A stretch of 64,000 bases of DNA. It comes from Streptomyces sedi. Its GTDB lineage: Bacteria > Actinomycetota > Actinomycetes > Streptomycetales > Streptomycetaceae. The notes beneath the pieces were generated by a model. That model did no database searches. It saw only the letters and a program-made list of their open reading frames with translations, and had not been told where the DNA came from. Below are positions 9,153-17,861 of the stretch, in pieces (positions within the stretch are counted from its first letter, which is position 1; the number at the start of each line of letters is the position of its first letter). The stretch lies in contig NZ_VDGT01000003.1 in assembly GCF_006335015.1 (NCBI RefSeq), positions 393,802 through 457,801 on the forward strand, written 5' to 3'. The translations under genes were made by a program, and so were the position numbers.

Positions 9153-10637
9153 ATGAACGATCTCGTACGCCAGCACACCGACCTGGGGACCGGGGACCTG
9201 GAGTGGCTGCATCTCCTGGTCTCCGAGTGGCAGCTGCTCTCCGACCTGTCCTTCGCCGACCTGGTCCTGTGGCTGCCGACCGAGGACGGCACCCGCTACG
9301 TCTCCGTCGCCCAGATGCGCCCCAACACCGGCCCCACCTCCTACCAGGACGACATGGTCGGCCACCTGGTCCCCAGGGGCCGGCGCCCCCTGCTGGACGT
9401 GGCGCTGGACGAGGGGCGCATCGTGCGCGAGGGCGACCCGGAGTGGCGCGAGGAGGTGCCGGTGCGGGTGGAGTCGATCCCGGTCCGCAGGGAGGGCCGG
9501 GTGCTCGGGGTGATCGCCAGGAACACCAACCTGCTGACCGTGCGCACCCCCAGCCGGCTCGAACTCACCTATCTCCAGAGCGCGTCCGACCTGGCGCAGA
9601 TGATCGCCGGCGGCGCGTTCCCCTTCCCCGGGCAGCAGGTCGGGATGGACCGGGCGCCCCGGGTCGGCGACGGGTTCATCCGGCTGGACGCCGAGGGCAC
9701 GGTCCAGTACGCCAGCCCCAACGCCCTCTCCGCGTACCACCGGCTGGGCCTCGCGGCCGACCTGGTGGGGCTGCCGCTGGGCCCGACCACCGCCGACCTG
9801 GCCCCGACCAGGGGCCCGGTCGACGAGTCCCTGGTGAAGCTGGCCAGCGGCTGGGCGCCCCGGGAGACCGAGATCGAAGGCGCCGACTGTGTGATCCAAC
9901 TGCGCGCCATTCCGCTCAAGCCGAAAGGCGAACGGATCGGTTCGTTGATACTTCTGCGCGACGTGACCGAATTGCGCCGCAGGGAACGCGAACTCATCAC
10001 CAAGGACGCGACCATCCGGGAGATTCACCACCGGGTGAAGAACAACCTTCAGACCGTCGCCGCCCTGCTGCGCCTCCAGGCGCGGCGCATCGGCGCGGCC
10101 GGGGACTCCAACGCGCGGGCCGCGCTGGAGGAGGCGGTGCGCCGGGTCGGCTCGATCGCCATCGTGCACGAGACGCTTTCACAGAACCTCGACGAACGCG
10201 TGGAGTTCGACGAGATCGCCGACCGGGTGATCGCGATGGTCGCCGAACTCTCCCCGGACGGACGGGTGGTGGGCCGTCGCAACGGGCGTTTCGGCATTCT
10301 GGACGCGGAGACGGCCACGCCGCTGTCCATGGTGCTCACCGAGGTGTTGCAGAACGCGCTGGAGCACGGCTTCGGCCCGGGGGAGCGGGGCGCCATCGAC
10401 GTGCTGGCCTCCCGCACCGACGTGCCGCGGGGGCCGAGTCGACTGCTGGTCACCGTCGAGGACGACGGCCGGGGCCTGCCGGAGGGGTTCGACCCGCGCG
10501 GCGGGGGCAATCTCGGGCTTCAGATCGTGCGAACCCTGGCCGAGGGGGAGTTGGGCGGTCGCTTCGACATGCTGCCGGCCGAGGGCGGCGGCACCCGCGT
10601 GATCCTGGACCTGCCGCTGCGACCGGAGAAGCGCTGA
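9153..10637 (+). CDS. pdtaS: PdtaS-like sensor histidine kinase (HisKA_2 type)
   Basis: A 494-residue soluble sensor kinase with no membrane segment. The N-terminal half is GAF-like and PAS-like (residues about 10-290). The kinase core begins with EIHHRVKNNLQTVAALLRLQ, the HisKA_2 box, with the phosphorylated His at 292 or 293. The ATP-binding domain follows, with N, DDGRGLPEGF and GGGNLGLQIV boxes. This matches PdtaS of mycobacteria, whose partner PdtaR is an ANTAR antiterminator; that partner is not in this window. The ATG at 9153 has AGGTG eight bases upstream, whereas a GTG at 9144 does not. It sits beside wblE as in S. coelicolor. Confidence 0.88.
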   Translation: MNDLVRQHTDLGTGDLEWLHLLVSEWQLLSDLSFADLVLWLPTEDGTRYVSVAQMRPNTGPTSYQDDMVGHLVPRGRRPLLDVALDEGRIVREGDPEWREEVPVRVESIPVRREGRVLGVIARNTNLLTVRTPSRLELTYLQSASDLAQMIAGGAFPFPGQQVGMDRAPRVGDGFIRLDAEGTVQYASPNALSAYHRLGLAADLVGLPLGPTTADLAPTRGPVDESLVKLASGWAPRETEIEGADCVIQLRAIPLKPKGERIGSLILLRDVTELRRRERELITKDATIREIHHRVKNNLQTVAALLRLQARRIGAAGDSNARAALEEAVRRVGSIAIVHETLSQNLDERVEFDEIADRVIAMVAELSPDGRVVGRRNGRFGILDAETATPLSMVLTEVLQNALEHGFGPGERGAIDVLASRTDVPRGPSRLLVTVEDDGRGLPEGFDPRGGGNLGLQIVRTLAEGELGGRFDMLPAEGGGTRVILDLPLRPEKR

Positions 10638-10733
10638 AGAGTGAAGATCCGGCGCCGAGTTGACGCGGCGTCGGATCGGCGCCGCCTCCGGCGGAGTCCG
10701 TTCCCTTCGGGGAAACGCGCGTGGAAGCACCTA

Positions 10734-10775
10734 AGCCCCGGCGTCCTGGCCGGTGTTCGGCCGGACGCCGGGGCT
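10734..10775. terminator. Strong bidirectional terminator between pdtaS and wblE
   Basis: A perfect 13-bp stem, AGCCCCGGCGTCC (10734-10746) with GGACGCCGGGGCT (10763-10775), has an inner stem GGCC/GGCC in its loop. It lies in the gap between two convergent genes and can serve both strands. Confidence 0.85.
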
Positions 10776-10855
10776 CATCACGTCCTACGCGATGTGCACC
10801 GACGGGGGTGCGGGTGCTGCGGCTCGTGGCAGCGAAGCTGGTGGCGATGAGCCTG

Positions 10856-11113
10856 TCAGGCGGTAGCCTTACGCGCCCGGTTGCGAGCGGCGCGACGCTT
10901 CATCGCACGACGCTCGTCCTCGCTCATGCCGCCCCAGACGCCGGAGTCCTGACCGGACTCCAGAGCCCACTGCAGGCACTGCTCCATCACGGGGCAGCGG
11001 CGGCAGACGGCCTTGGCTTCCTCGATCTGCAGCAGCGCGGGACCGGTGTTGCCGATGGGGAAGAAGAGCTCGGGGTCTTCCTCGCGGCAAACGGCGTTGT
11101 GACGCCAGTCCAT
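10856..11113 (-). CDS. wblE: WhiB-family iron-sulfur transcription factor WblE (WhiB1 type)
   Basis: An 85-residue WhiB-like protein. The four [4Fe-4S] cysteines are at 9, 37, 40 and 46 (C-X27-C-X2-C-X5-C). The GVWGG turn is at 58-62, and the C-terminus is a basic tail, RRAMKRRAARNRARKATA. The sequence starts MDWRHNAVCREEDPELFFP, as in S. coelicolor WblE and Mycobacterium WhiB1, an essential NO-sensitive protein that binds the region 4 of the main sigma factor. The ATG at 11113 follows AGGAGATGGAG. It stands alone with a long upstream region, suggesting its own control. Confidence 0.96.
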   Translation of the reverse strand: MDWRHNAVCREEDPELFFPIGNTGPALLQIEEAKAVCRRCPVMEQCLQWALESGQDSGVWGGMSEDERRAMKRRAARNRARKATA

Positions 11114-11448
11114 GTCTGCTCCATCTCCTGCATGTGGCAGTTACATTGCTTGTGAATGTGAACGCTTTCACGAATCCCCTCACGAGGGAAGAGTGTCGAC
11201 AAGCGTCACTCTGGGTGAGGGCCTCACTGCGATCCCGGAGGATGAGGAGGAAGGATTCGGGCTCTCAAGGGGGCCTTGGGGTTTGGCCGTCCCGATCGCC
11301 ATGAAGAGACTCGCAAACCTCGGCGGCGGATACAACCCCTTCCGAGAAGTTTTTTTTGAATCCTTGGTGTCGCCTAGCTCACAACCCTAATTCCCTTGGG
11401 TGGAGTCTGCGCTAAACGTTCGACTACAAGGACTTTTGGCGCTTCCGC
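11114..11448. other. 335-bp intergenic region upstream of wblE
   Basis: No gene is seen. On the wblE strand this is a long leader or promoter region. It holds the inverted repeat GTGA (11158-11161) / TCAC (11168-11171), and an unusual run of eight T on the plus strand at about 11351-11358, preceded by only a 4-bp stem (CTTC/GAAG). It also includes the 3' end region of the kinase-like gene at 11449. No promoter could be fixed with confidence. Confidence 0.5.
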
Positions 11449-12417
11449 TCACACAATCACACGCAGTGCACGACGCACGCCTGTGAAGGAGACGCTGTTT
11501 CGCAGTCCGAGGTGGTCACCATCAAGCTGAAACGGCAGTGGCACCTGCGATTGCAAGGTGAACTCCGTTTCGTCATGCAACGACACCACATGTCGGCCAT
11601 GTGGGCCTCGATCCGGGCTTGAGCGCAGGAGTTGGGTGCCGTAGCGGGTGACGGCGGCGGAGGAGAGGCGGGAGAGGCCCAGGACGTCGAGCGCGGTGTC
11701 GAACGAGGCCCGGGGGGCCGCGTACATCGGCTTGTTGCCCAGGAACGTCCAGGGCGCGGTGTTGCAGACTATCGACAACACCAGCCCCTCCACCGGCTCG
11801 TGGCCCTCCCGGCGCAGCGCGATGCTGCCCTGGGTGCGTTGGCGGTCCCCGAGGAACTGCCGCATGACCTGGCGAACGTAGAGGGCGTGTGTGGAACGTT
11901 TGCCACGCTCGCGCTGTCCCTCCACGCGACCGATCACCCCGGCGTCGAACCCGTACCCGGCACAGAAGGTGAACCAGCGGCTCGGCACCTCCGCGTCCTC
12001 GGTGCCCGGCGTCCCGCTGGTGAGGCCCAGGCCGATGGTGCGCTCCGAGCCGGCGTGCAGCGCGTCCAGCAGCGCCCCCGTGGCCTCCACCGCGTGGTTG
12101 GGCAGGCCGAGGGCGCGGGCGAAGACGTTGGTCGAGCCGCCTGGCACGACGGCGAGCCTGGGCAGGTCGCCGTCGGGGTCGGGGCCGTTGTGCAGCAGGC
12201 CGTTGACCACCTCGTTGACGGTGCCGTCGCCGCCGAGCGCGATCACCACGTCGGTGCCGGCCTCCGCCGCCTCGCGGGCCAGCCGTCGCGCGTGGCCGCG
12301 GTACTCGGTCGCGGCCACGTCCAGCTTGAGATCGCTGGCGAGCGCGTGGGTGAGCACGTCTCTGGTCCGCGCGCTGGTGGTGGTGGCGACCGGGTTGACC
12401 ACGAGAAGAGCGCGCAT
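11449..12417 (-). CDS. Diacylglycerol kinase / YegS-like lipid kinase
   Basis: A 322-residue protein with the DAGK catalytic domain. The glycine-rich ALGGDGTVNEVVNGLL is the ATP-binding loop of DagK, YegS and sphingosine kinases. VVPGGSTNVFARALGLP follows, where DagK enzymes have PxGTxNDfAR. It begins MRALLVVNPVATTTS, again typical. The expected reaction is ATP-dependent phosphorylation of a lipid such as diacylglycerol at the membrane face. It is divergent from a small membrane-protein gene, with only 60 bp between them. The ATG at 12417 is the first good start. Confidence 0.9.
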   Translation of the reverse strand: MRALLVVNPVATTTSARTRDVLTHALASDLKLDVAATEYRGHARRLAREAAEAGTDVVIALGGDGTVNEVVNGLLHNGPDPDGDLPRLAVVPGGSTNVFARALGLPNHAVEATGALLDALHAGSERTIGLGLTSGTPGTEDAEVPSRWFTFCAGYGFDAGVIGRVEGQRERGKRSTHALYVRQVMRQFLGDRQRTQGSIALRREGHEPVEGLVLSIVCNTAPWTFLGNKPMYAAPRASFDTALDVLGLSRLSSAAVTRYGTQLLRSSPDRGPHGRHVVSLHDETEFTLQSQVPLPFQLDGDHLGLRNSVSFTGVRRALRVIV

Positions 12418-12477
12418 GGGTGCAGGGTACCCAGGTCGCGCCCCGGGTGCGGCCCGGGTGCCTTATACCCTGGCCGG

Positions 12478-12909
12478 GTGAGCGAGACGAGCGCGCGGGA
12501 CGCGGAACGGACGGACGCCGAACGGCCACGCAGGGTGGCGGTCGCCGCCGCGGTCTGCGGGGTGCAGGGGGCGGTGCTGGCCGCCGTGGGCACGGTGATC
12601 CTGGTGCTGGCGATCGTCGGGGACCCCGGGGATCTCACGCAGGCGATCGCGGGCTCCGTGACGCTGCTGGCGTTGGCCGTGGTGCCGCTGGTCGCCGGCC
12701 ACGGGCTGTGGCGGCTGCGCCGGTGGAGCCGGGGTCCCGGGGTGATGGCGCAGCTGCTGGCGCTGCCGATCGCGTTCACGCTGCTGGGCAGCGGCGGCGG
12801 TTGGGTGCTGGCGGCGCTGCCGCTGGCGGCCTCGGCACTGCTGGTGCTCGGCTGTCTGCTGAGCCCGACGGCGACCGAGGCGCTCGGCGTGGGGCCGCGT
12901 TCCGCCTGA
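12478..12909 (+). CDS. Small integral membrane protein, four predicted membrane segments
   Basis: A 143-residue hypothetical membrane protein. The first 20 residues are charged (SETSARDAERTDAERPRR), then four hydrophobic stretches follow: about 22-48, 55-78, 92-105 and 109-128. The C-terminus is short. No enzyme motif is visible and its function is unknown. The GTG at 12478 follows TATACC at a spacing that would fit a leaderless transcript; no ribosome binding site is seen. It faces sigH tail to tail and lies in the place where S. coelicolor has a similar small membrane protein. Confidence 0.8.
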   Translation: MSETSARDAERTDAERPRRVAVAAAVCGVQGAVLAAVGTVILVLAIVGDPGDLTQAIAGSVTLLALAVVPLVAGHGLWRLRRWSRGPGVMAQLLALPIAFTLLGSGGGWVLAALPLAASALLVLGCLLSPTATEALGVGPRSA

Positions 12910-12921
12910 GGCGGGCGGCTC

Positions 12922-13857
12922 CTACTCCTCCACCAGGAGCTTCTCCCGGAGCTGGGCCAGGGTGCGGGCCAGCAGCCGGGAGACGTGCATCTGCGAGATG
13001 CCGACCTCCTGGGCGATCTGCGACTGGGTCATGTTCCCGAAGAAGCGCAGCAGCAGGATCTTCTTCTCACGGGGCGGCAGCTGCTCAAGCAGCGGCTTGA
13101 GCGACTCGCGGTACTCCACGCCCTCCAGGGCGTCGTCCTCGGCGCCCAGCGTGTCGGCGACGGCCGGCGACTCGTCGTCGGTGTCGGGCACGTCGAGCGA
13201 GAGGGTGCTGTAGGCGTTGGCCGACTCCAGCCCCTCCAGGACGTCCTCCTCCGAGATGTTCAGTCGCTGGGCCAACTCGTGCACCGTGGGCGCACGCCCG
13301 TGCTGCTGGGACAGCTCCGCGGTGGCCTGGCTCAGCGACAGGCGCAGCTCCTGGAGCCGGCGCGGAACCCGCACCGCCCAGCCCTTGTCCCGGAAGTGGC
13401 GCTTGATCTCGCCGACCACGGTGGGGGTGGCGTAGGTGGAAAATTCCACGCCGCGGTCCGGGTCGAAGCGGTCGACCGACTTGATGAGACCGATGGTGGC
13501 GACCTGGGTGAGGTCGTCCAACGGCTCGCCCCGGTTGCGGAAGCGGCGGGCCAGGTGCTCGACCAGCGGCAGGTGCATCCGCACCAGGGTGTCGCGCAAC
13601 TCGGCGCGCTCCGCCGAACCTTCGGGCAGGGTGCGCAGCTCGACGAAGAGGCCGCGTGCCGCGCTCCGGTCGTGGGGGTCGGGCGCCGCCCTGCGGCGCG
13701 CCGGCTGCGACGCCTCGACGTGCGTGCGCGCGTGCTCGACATCGCTCTGGCCCGGAATGGTCGCGCCGGCCGGCTCCTGCCGTGCCGCGCGCGCTGTCTG
13801 CTCCAGCTCGTTCACCTCGGCCTCCTCGTCCCGTGGCGGCCCCTGGGCGCCGGTCAC
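12922..13857 (-). CDS. sigH: SigB/SigF-group stress sigma factor SigH
   Basis: A 311-residue group 3 sigma factor. A hydrophilic N-terminal extension of about 70 residues precedes region 2 (LPLVEHLARRFRNRGEPLDD... GVEFSTYATPTVVGEIKRHFRD) and regions 3 and 4 (LPPREKKILLLRFFGNMTQSQIAQEVGISQMHVSRLL). It matches SigH of S. coelicolor, which acts in osmotic and heat stress and in development. The start GTG overlaps the stop of ushX (GTGA), so the pair is translationally coupled. In S. coelicolor SigH exists in several forms from different starts and proteolysis; the N-terminal extension here would allow the same. Confidence 0.93.
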   Translation of the reverse strand: MTGAQGPPRDEEAEVNELEQTARAARQEPAGATIPGQSDVEHARTHVEASQPARRRAAPDPHDRSAARGLFVELRTLPEGSAERAELRDTLVRMHLPLVEHLARRFRNRGEPLDDLTQVATIGLIKSVDRFDPDRGVEFSTYATPTVVGEIKRHFRDKGWAVRVPRRLQELRLSLSQATAELSQQHGRAPTVHELAQRLNISEEDVLEGLESANAYSTLSLDVPDTDDESPAVADTLGAEDDALEGVEYRESLKPLLEQLPPREKKILLLRFFGNMTQSQIAQEVGISQMHVSRLLARTLAQLREKLLVEE

Positions 13858-14279
13858 GGCGCTCCGGGGGCGGCGCCGCGCTTCTTGTGCAGGCTGATGC
13901 TGACCGTCCTGTCCTCGGCGACGGCCGACTCGACCTCGCCGGCGAGCGCGGTGAGCACCGTCCAGGCGAACGTGTCGCGCTCCGGGGCGTGGCCCTCGGT
14001 GGTCGGGGCCGAGACCGTCACCCGCAGGGCGTCACCGACCAGCGTGAAGACGCAGTCGAGAACGCTGCCGGGGATGGCCTGCTGGAGCAGGATGGCGCAC
14101 GCCTCGTCCACCGCGATGCGCAGGTCCTCGATCTCGTCGAGGGTGAAGTCCAGCCGGGCGGCGAGCCCGGCCGTGGCCGTGCGCAACACCGACAGATAGG
14201 CACCAGCGGCCGGCAGCCGGACTTCGACGAAGTCCTGCGATCCGGGCTCGCCTGGGAATGGGGACACCCTCACCTCCAC
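13854..14279 (-). CDS. ushX: Anti-sigma factor UshX (RsbW-type kinase-like)
   Basis: A 141-residue protein with the GHKL ATPase fold of RsbW/SpoIIAB anti-sigma factors. The N-box-like segment LRIAVDEACAILLQQ corresponds to the ATP/Mg binding helix. It lies directly upstream of sigH and overlaps it by 4 bp, as UshX (also called PrsH or RshA) does in S. coelicolor, where it binds and holds SigH. The start at 14279 is supported by an upstream GGAGGTGAGG sequence. The second glycine-rich lid motif is not obvious, which is common in this family. Confidence 0.9.
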   Translation of the reverse strand: MEVRVSPFPGEPGSQDFVEVRLPAAGAYLSVLRTATAGLAARLDFTLDEIEDLRIAVDEACAILLQQAIPGSVLDCVFTLVGDALRVTVSAPTTEGHAPERDTFAWTVLTALAGEVESAVAEDRTVSISLHKKRGAAPGAP

Positions 14280-14489
14280 AGAGACTCACAGTTCGTGGGC
14301 GTTCCCGGGCACCGTCCGGTGCCCTGGCCGCCCTGCGACGCTACCGCGATCCACCGCGCGCTGTCGCCTGCCAGGGAACGCGACCGACCGACCTGAGCAC
14401 CTCAGCGGCATTACTCATCGTAGTGCGCTCGGTGCGTAGTGTGCCCGGTGAGGCGGCGTCAAATCCCCTGTCGGCGACAGATGTTGTGC

Positions 14490-14500
14490 GTGATCATCAC
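14490..14500. promoter_or_regulatory. Possible BldD box upstream of ushX-sigH
   Basis: GTGA-TCA-TCAC, inside the perfect odd palindrome CGTGATCATCACG (14489-14501), fits the BldD half sites AGTGA/TCACC closely. It lies 211 bp before ushX in the 259-bp gap to the Nudix gene. BldD represses a sigH promoter in S. coelicolor, so this is a natural candidate. Confidence 0.55.
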
Positions 14501-14538
14501 GGTGGTCGTTGATCGTACTGCCCCGCCGGGGCGTCGTG

Positions 14539-15015
14539 TCACGCCCACCCGAGCTGGGTGAGCCCCACCTCGCCGCCCAGGCAGCGCTCGATGACGCGGT
14601 CGGAGCGGAAGACCATGTCGTCCGGGAGGGCGTCGGTGTCGGCCCAGCGCACCTCGGAGTGCTTGGCGGGCTCGACGTTGCGCGCCTCGCCGCTCCAGGT
14701 CTCGGTCAGGAAGATCACGGTGAGGAAGCCGTTGGGCGCCTCGGCCCCGCGGGCGGCGTGCAGCACGTGCGCGATCCGCAGCGACGACTCCTCGACGACC
14801 AGCCCTGTCTCCTCGCGCAACTCCCGCACGGCGGCAGCCGCGACGGGCTCCCCCGGGTCGCACTTGCCGACCGGGAGGTCCCACTCGCCCGGCGCGAACT
14901 TGGCGCGCGGCCCCCGGCGCAGCAGCAGCACCCGCCCCTCGGCGCGGTCGTGCACGAGGACGGCGGCGGCGAGCATCGTCATGGACTGGACGGCGGGCGG
15001 CAGAGGGTGCGACAT
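14539..15015 (-). CDS. Nudix hydrolase
   Basis: A 158-residue Nudix protein. The Nudix box is complete at about residues 50-72: GKCDPGEPVAAAAVRELREE followed by TGL, with the metal-binding REL-EE glutamates. The preceding VLLLRRGP.AKFAPGEWDLP and following strands are typical of MutT-like or ADP-ribose pyrophosphatase-like enzymes, which cleave nucleoside diphosphate derivatives. The exact substrate cannot be read. The ATG at 15015 is the first start. It diverges from the helicase gene; a minus-strand terminator-like hairpin lies about 90 bp upstream of its start. Confidence 0.93.
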   Translation of the reverse strand: MSHPLPPAVQSMTMLAAAVLVHDRAEGRVLLLRRGPRAKFAPGEWDLPVGKCDPGEPVAAAAVRELREETGLVVEESSLRIAHVLHAARGAEAPNGFLTVIFLTETWSGEARNVEPAKHSEVRWADTDALPDDMVFRSDRVIERCLGGEVGLTQLGWA

Positions 15016-15099
15016 GCGCCCACGGTAGGGCGCGCTGACGGTCGAGGGGGAACGGTTATCCCTCGGCCTGGCGGCGGGGCGGGCGGGCGGTGGGCCAAC

Positions 15100-15124
15100 A
15101 AAAAACCGCCCCTTGCGGGGGCGG
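15100..15124 (-). terminator. Minus-strand intrinsic terminator in the Nudix/helD divergent gap
   Basis: Read on the minus strand, CCGCCCC, CGCAA, GGGGCGG is followed by six T (15105 to 15100). This is a textbook intrinsic terminator. It lies upstream of the Nudix start, so it can only stop transcripts that enter from the right or start within 15125-15214. It may be a leader attenuator or the end of a short antisense RNA. Confidence 0.7.
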
Positions 15125-15214
15125 CGAATTCCTCGCTATATTGCGTGGTTTGGCGTGTCCGAATCGACGGGACACGTCAACTCCCAAGGAAATGTTAGCG
15201 AATAGGGGATCGCT

Positions 15215-17680
15215 TTGTCAAGTGGCGCGGAAAGCCCGGAGATCGCCGCGGAACAGGCTTATCTCGACGGCCTCTATCTCCGCCTCGACACCCTGCGGAA
15301 CGAGACGACCGCACGCCTCGACGCCACCCTGGCCAGCACCGGCCTCACCCACCAGGGCCTGGCCGAACGCGACCTGGCCGCAAGCGAGTTGGCCGCCGGA
15401 CTGGCGCGGCTGGACTCCGTGGAGAGCGGGCTGTGCTTCGGCCGGCTCGACCTGGCCGACGACACCGACACCGGCCCGTCCGCCACCGGCGGACCGAGGG
15501 CCACCGAAAGACCAGCGGTCACGGAAAGACCAGCGGCCACGGAAAAACCAGCGGGCACCACCGAACACGGGAGCGGGCGCCCCACCACCGGGGAAACCGC
15601 CACGGAATCCACGCGGGCCGGGGAACGCCGTTATATCGGCCGCCTCGGGCTCCGCGCCGACGACGGGGAGTTCACCCCGCTGCTGATCGACTGGCGCGCG
15701 CCCGCCGCCCGGCCGTTCTACGTGGCGACCGCGCTCCACCCCGACCGGGTGCGCGGACGCCGGCACATCCGCTCGCGCGGGCGGCGGGTGACCGGCGTCT
15801 GGGACGAGGACTTCTCCAGCGGCGCCTCCGAGGTCAACGGGGACGCCGCTCTGCTGGAGGCGCTCACCGCGGCCAGAACCGGCCGGATGAGCGACATCGT
15901 GCCCACCATCCAGGCCGAGCAGGACGAGGTGATCCGCGCCCACCACGCCGGGGTGCTGGTCGTCCAGGGCGGCCCCGGCACGGGCAAGACCGCCGTCGCG
16001 CTGCACCGGGCGGCCTATCTGCTGTACACGAGGCGTGAACGGTTGGCCAGGAGCGCGGTGCTGGTCGTCGGGCCCAACCCCACGTTTCTCTCCTACATCG
16101 GCGACGTGCTGCCGTCCCTGGGCGAGACGGGCGTGCTGCTGGCCACCGTCGACCAGCTCTTCCCCGGCGTGACCGCCCGGCGGGCCGAGTCCCCGGCGGG
16201 CGCGCTGACCAAGGGCCGGCTGGCGATGGCCGAGGTGCTGGCGGCGGCCGTCGCCGACCGGGGGCGACCGCCGGCGGAGGACCACGTGATCCTCGTCGAC
16301 CGGCGGCCGATGACCGTTCCGGCCGCGCTCTGCACGCGGATCGCCGAGCGCGTGCGGGACACGGGGCTGCGCCACAACGAGGCGGCGCCGCTCTTCCGGA
16401 AGCTGCTGGTCGAGGCGTTGGCCGAGCGGGTCGCGGCCCGCTATGGCCGGGACGTGTTCGACGGCGAGCCGCTGCTCACGGAGGCCGACCTGGACGGGAT
16501 CCGCGCCGAACTCGCCGAGGACGCCGACGTGACGGCGCTCGCGGACGCGCTGTGGCCCACGCTCACCCCGACCGCGCTGCTGGCCGGGCTCTACGCCTCC
16601 GAGGAACGGCTGGCCGCCGCCGCGCCCGCGCTGTCCGCGGCCGAACGCGCGACGCTGCACCGGCCGGAGGCGCCCGCCGCCTGGACTGCCTCGGACGTTC
16701 CACTGCTGGACGAGGCCGCCGAACTGCTCGGCCCCGTGCCGCCCGGCGCCCCCGACCCGGCGGAGGCCGAACGCGCCGAGGAGGTGCGGCTGGCGCGGGA
16801 GGCGCTGGAGGTCGCCTACGGCTCGCGCGAGGCCCAGTCGGAGAACGCCGACGAGGCCGAGGAGTTGGCCGCCTGGGACGTGGTGGACGCCGAGACGCTC
16901 GCCGAACGGCAGGCCGAGGCGGACACCAGGAGCGCGGCGCTGCGGGCGGCGGCCGACCGGACCTGGGCGTTCGGTCACGTGGTGGTGGACGAGGCCCAGG
17001 AACTGTCGCCCATGGCATGGCGGCTGCTGATGCGGCGCTGCCCCGCGCGGTCGATGACGCTGGTCGGCGACATCGCCCAGACGGGCGACCCGTTGGGGGC
17101 GCCCTCCTGGGAGGCGGTGCTGGCGCCGCACGTGGGGGAGCGGTGGCGGCTGGCCGAACTGAGCGTCAACTACCGGCTGCCCGCCGAGATCGCCGAGGTC
17201 GCGGCCGGGGTGCTGACCCGGATCGACCCGGCCCGCCGCGCGCCGCGCGCGGTGCGGTCCAGCGGCGAACGCCCCTGGTGGCGGCGGGCCGAGGACGCCA
17301 CGCCCGCCGGCCTCGCGGCACGCGGCGCCGCGCTGGCGGCGGCGGAGCGCGCGGCGCTTCCGGAGGGGCGCGTCGCGCTGCTGGTGCCGCGCTCGCTGCT
17401 GCCGGCCGCGCGCCGCGCGGTGGGGGCGCTGGCCGACGGCGGGGACGTCGTGGTGCTCGACCCGGCGACGGCGAAGGGGCTGGAGTTCGACGTGGTCCTG
17501 GTCGTCGACCCCGAACGCGTGGTCGCCGAGTCCCCGCGCGGCCTCAACGACCTCTACGTCGCCCTCACCCGCCCGACCCACCGCCTCGGCCTCCTCCACC
17601 CGACCCCGCCCGGCGCACCCCCGACCCCACCGGCCGGCCTGACGGGGCTGACGGAGGCGAGGGACGGGGACGGGGGGTGA
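15215..17680 (+). CDS. helD: HelD-type UvrD-like helicase (RNA polymerase-associated ATPase)
   Basis: An 821-residue superfamily 1 ATPase of the HelD type. An N-terminal coiled-coil arm with acidic residues occupies about 1-100. A Thr/Glu/Pro-rich insert lies near 85-135, then RRYIGRLGLRADDGEFTPLLIDWRAP. Walker A GGPGTGKT is at 252-259, Walker B is VVVDEAQELSP, and the last motifs are KGLEFDVVLVV and LYVALTRP. HelD proteins remove RNA polymerase from stalled complexes, and some actinobacterial ones (HelR) protect against rifamycins. The TTG start at 15215 has AGGGG seven bases before it. Two inverted repeats lie upstream (15106-15124; GTGTCC/GGACAC at 15155-15175). Confidence 0.9.
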   Translation: MSSGAESPEIAAEQAYLDGLYLRLDTLRNETTARLDATLASTGLTHQGLAERDLAASELAAGLARLDSVESGLCFGRLDLADDTDTGPSATGGPRATERPAVTERPAATEKPAGTTEHGSGRPTTGETATESTRAGERRYIGRLGLRADDGEFTPLLIDWRAPAARPFYVATALHPDRVRGRRHIRSRGRRVTGVWDEDFSSGASEVNGDAALLEALTAARTGRMSDIVPTIQAEQDEVIRAHHAGVLVVQGGPGTGKTAVALHRAAYLLYTRRERLARSAVLVVGPNPTFLSYIGDVLPSLGETGVLLATVDQLFPGVTARRAESPAGALTKGRLAMAEVLAAAVADRGRPPAEDHVILVDRRPMTVPAALCTRIAERVRDTGLRHNEAAPLFRKLLVEALAERVAARYGRDVFDGEPLLTEADLDGIRAELAEDADVTALADALWPTLTPTALLAGLYASEERLAAAAPALSAAERATLHRPEAPAAWTASDVPLLDEAAELLGPVPPGAPDPAEAERAEEVRLAREALEVAYGSREAQSENADEAEELAAWDVVDAETLAERQAEADTRSAALRAAADRTWAFGHVVVDEAQELSPMAWRLLMRRCPARSMTLVGDIAQTGDPLGAPSWEAVLAPHVGERWRLAELSVNYRLPAEIAEVAAGVLTRIDPARRAPRAVRSSGERPWWRRAEDATPAGLAARGAALAAAERAALPEGRVALLVPRSLLPAARRAVGALADGGDVVVLDPATAKGLEFDVVLVVDPERVVAESPRGLNDLYVALTRPTHRLGLLHPTPPGAPPTPPAGLTGLTEARDGDGG

Positions 17681-17861
17681 GTGGATTCGGCGCCCCGCTC
17701 CAGTGGGGGGTGAGGCCTCGAAACGACCGCACCCGGCGCGCGGGTGCGGACCGTGTGCGGACTGCCCAGGTGGGCGGAAAGGCTCCGGCGGACTCGCTGC
17801 CGTTGGCCTACCCGGCCAGCACCGAGATGCGTTCCGTTGTATCCAGGCCGGACTCCAGAGG

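Noticed and set aside
15106..15124. A 19-bp inverted repeat before helD considered as a rifamycin-associated element (RAE).
   Set aside because: It has the right length and place, but it lacks the CTTGC/GCAAG half sites I remember for that element, and the six A/T residues make a terminator a better reading.
17740..17790. Cys-rich GCGPCADC in frame upstream of the radical SAM remnant, as a possible SAM cluster.
   Set aside because: The spacing is CxxCxxC and not CxxxCxxC, and the flanking residues do not resemble the family's N-terminal region.
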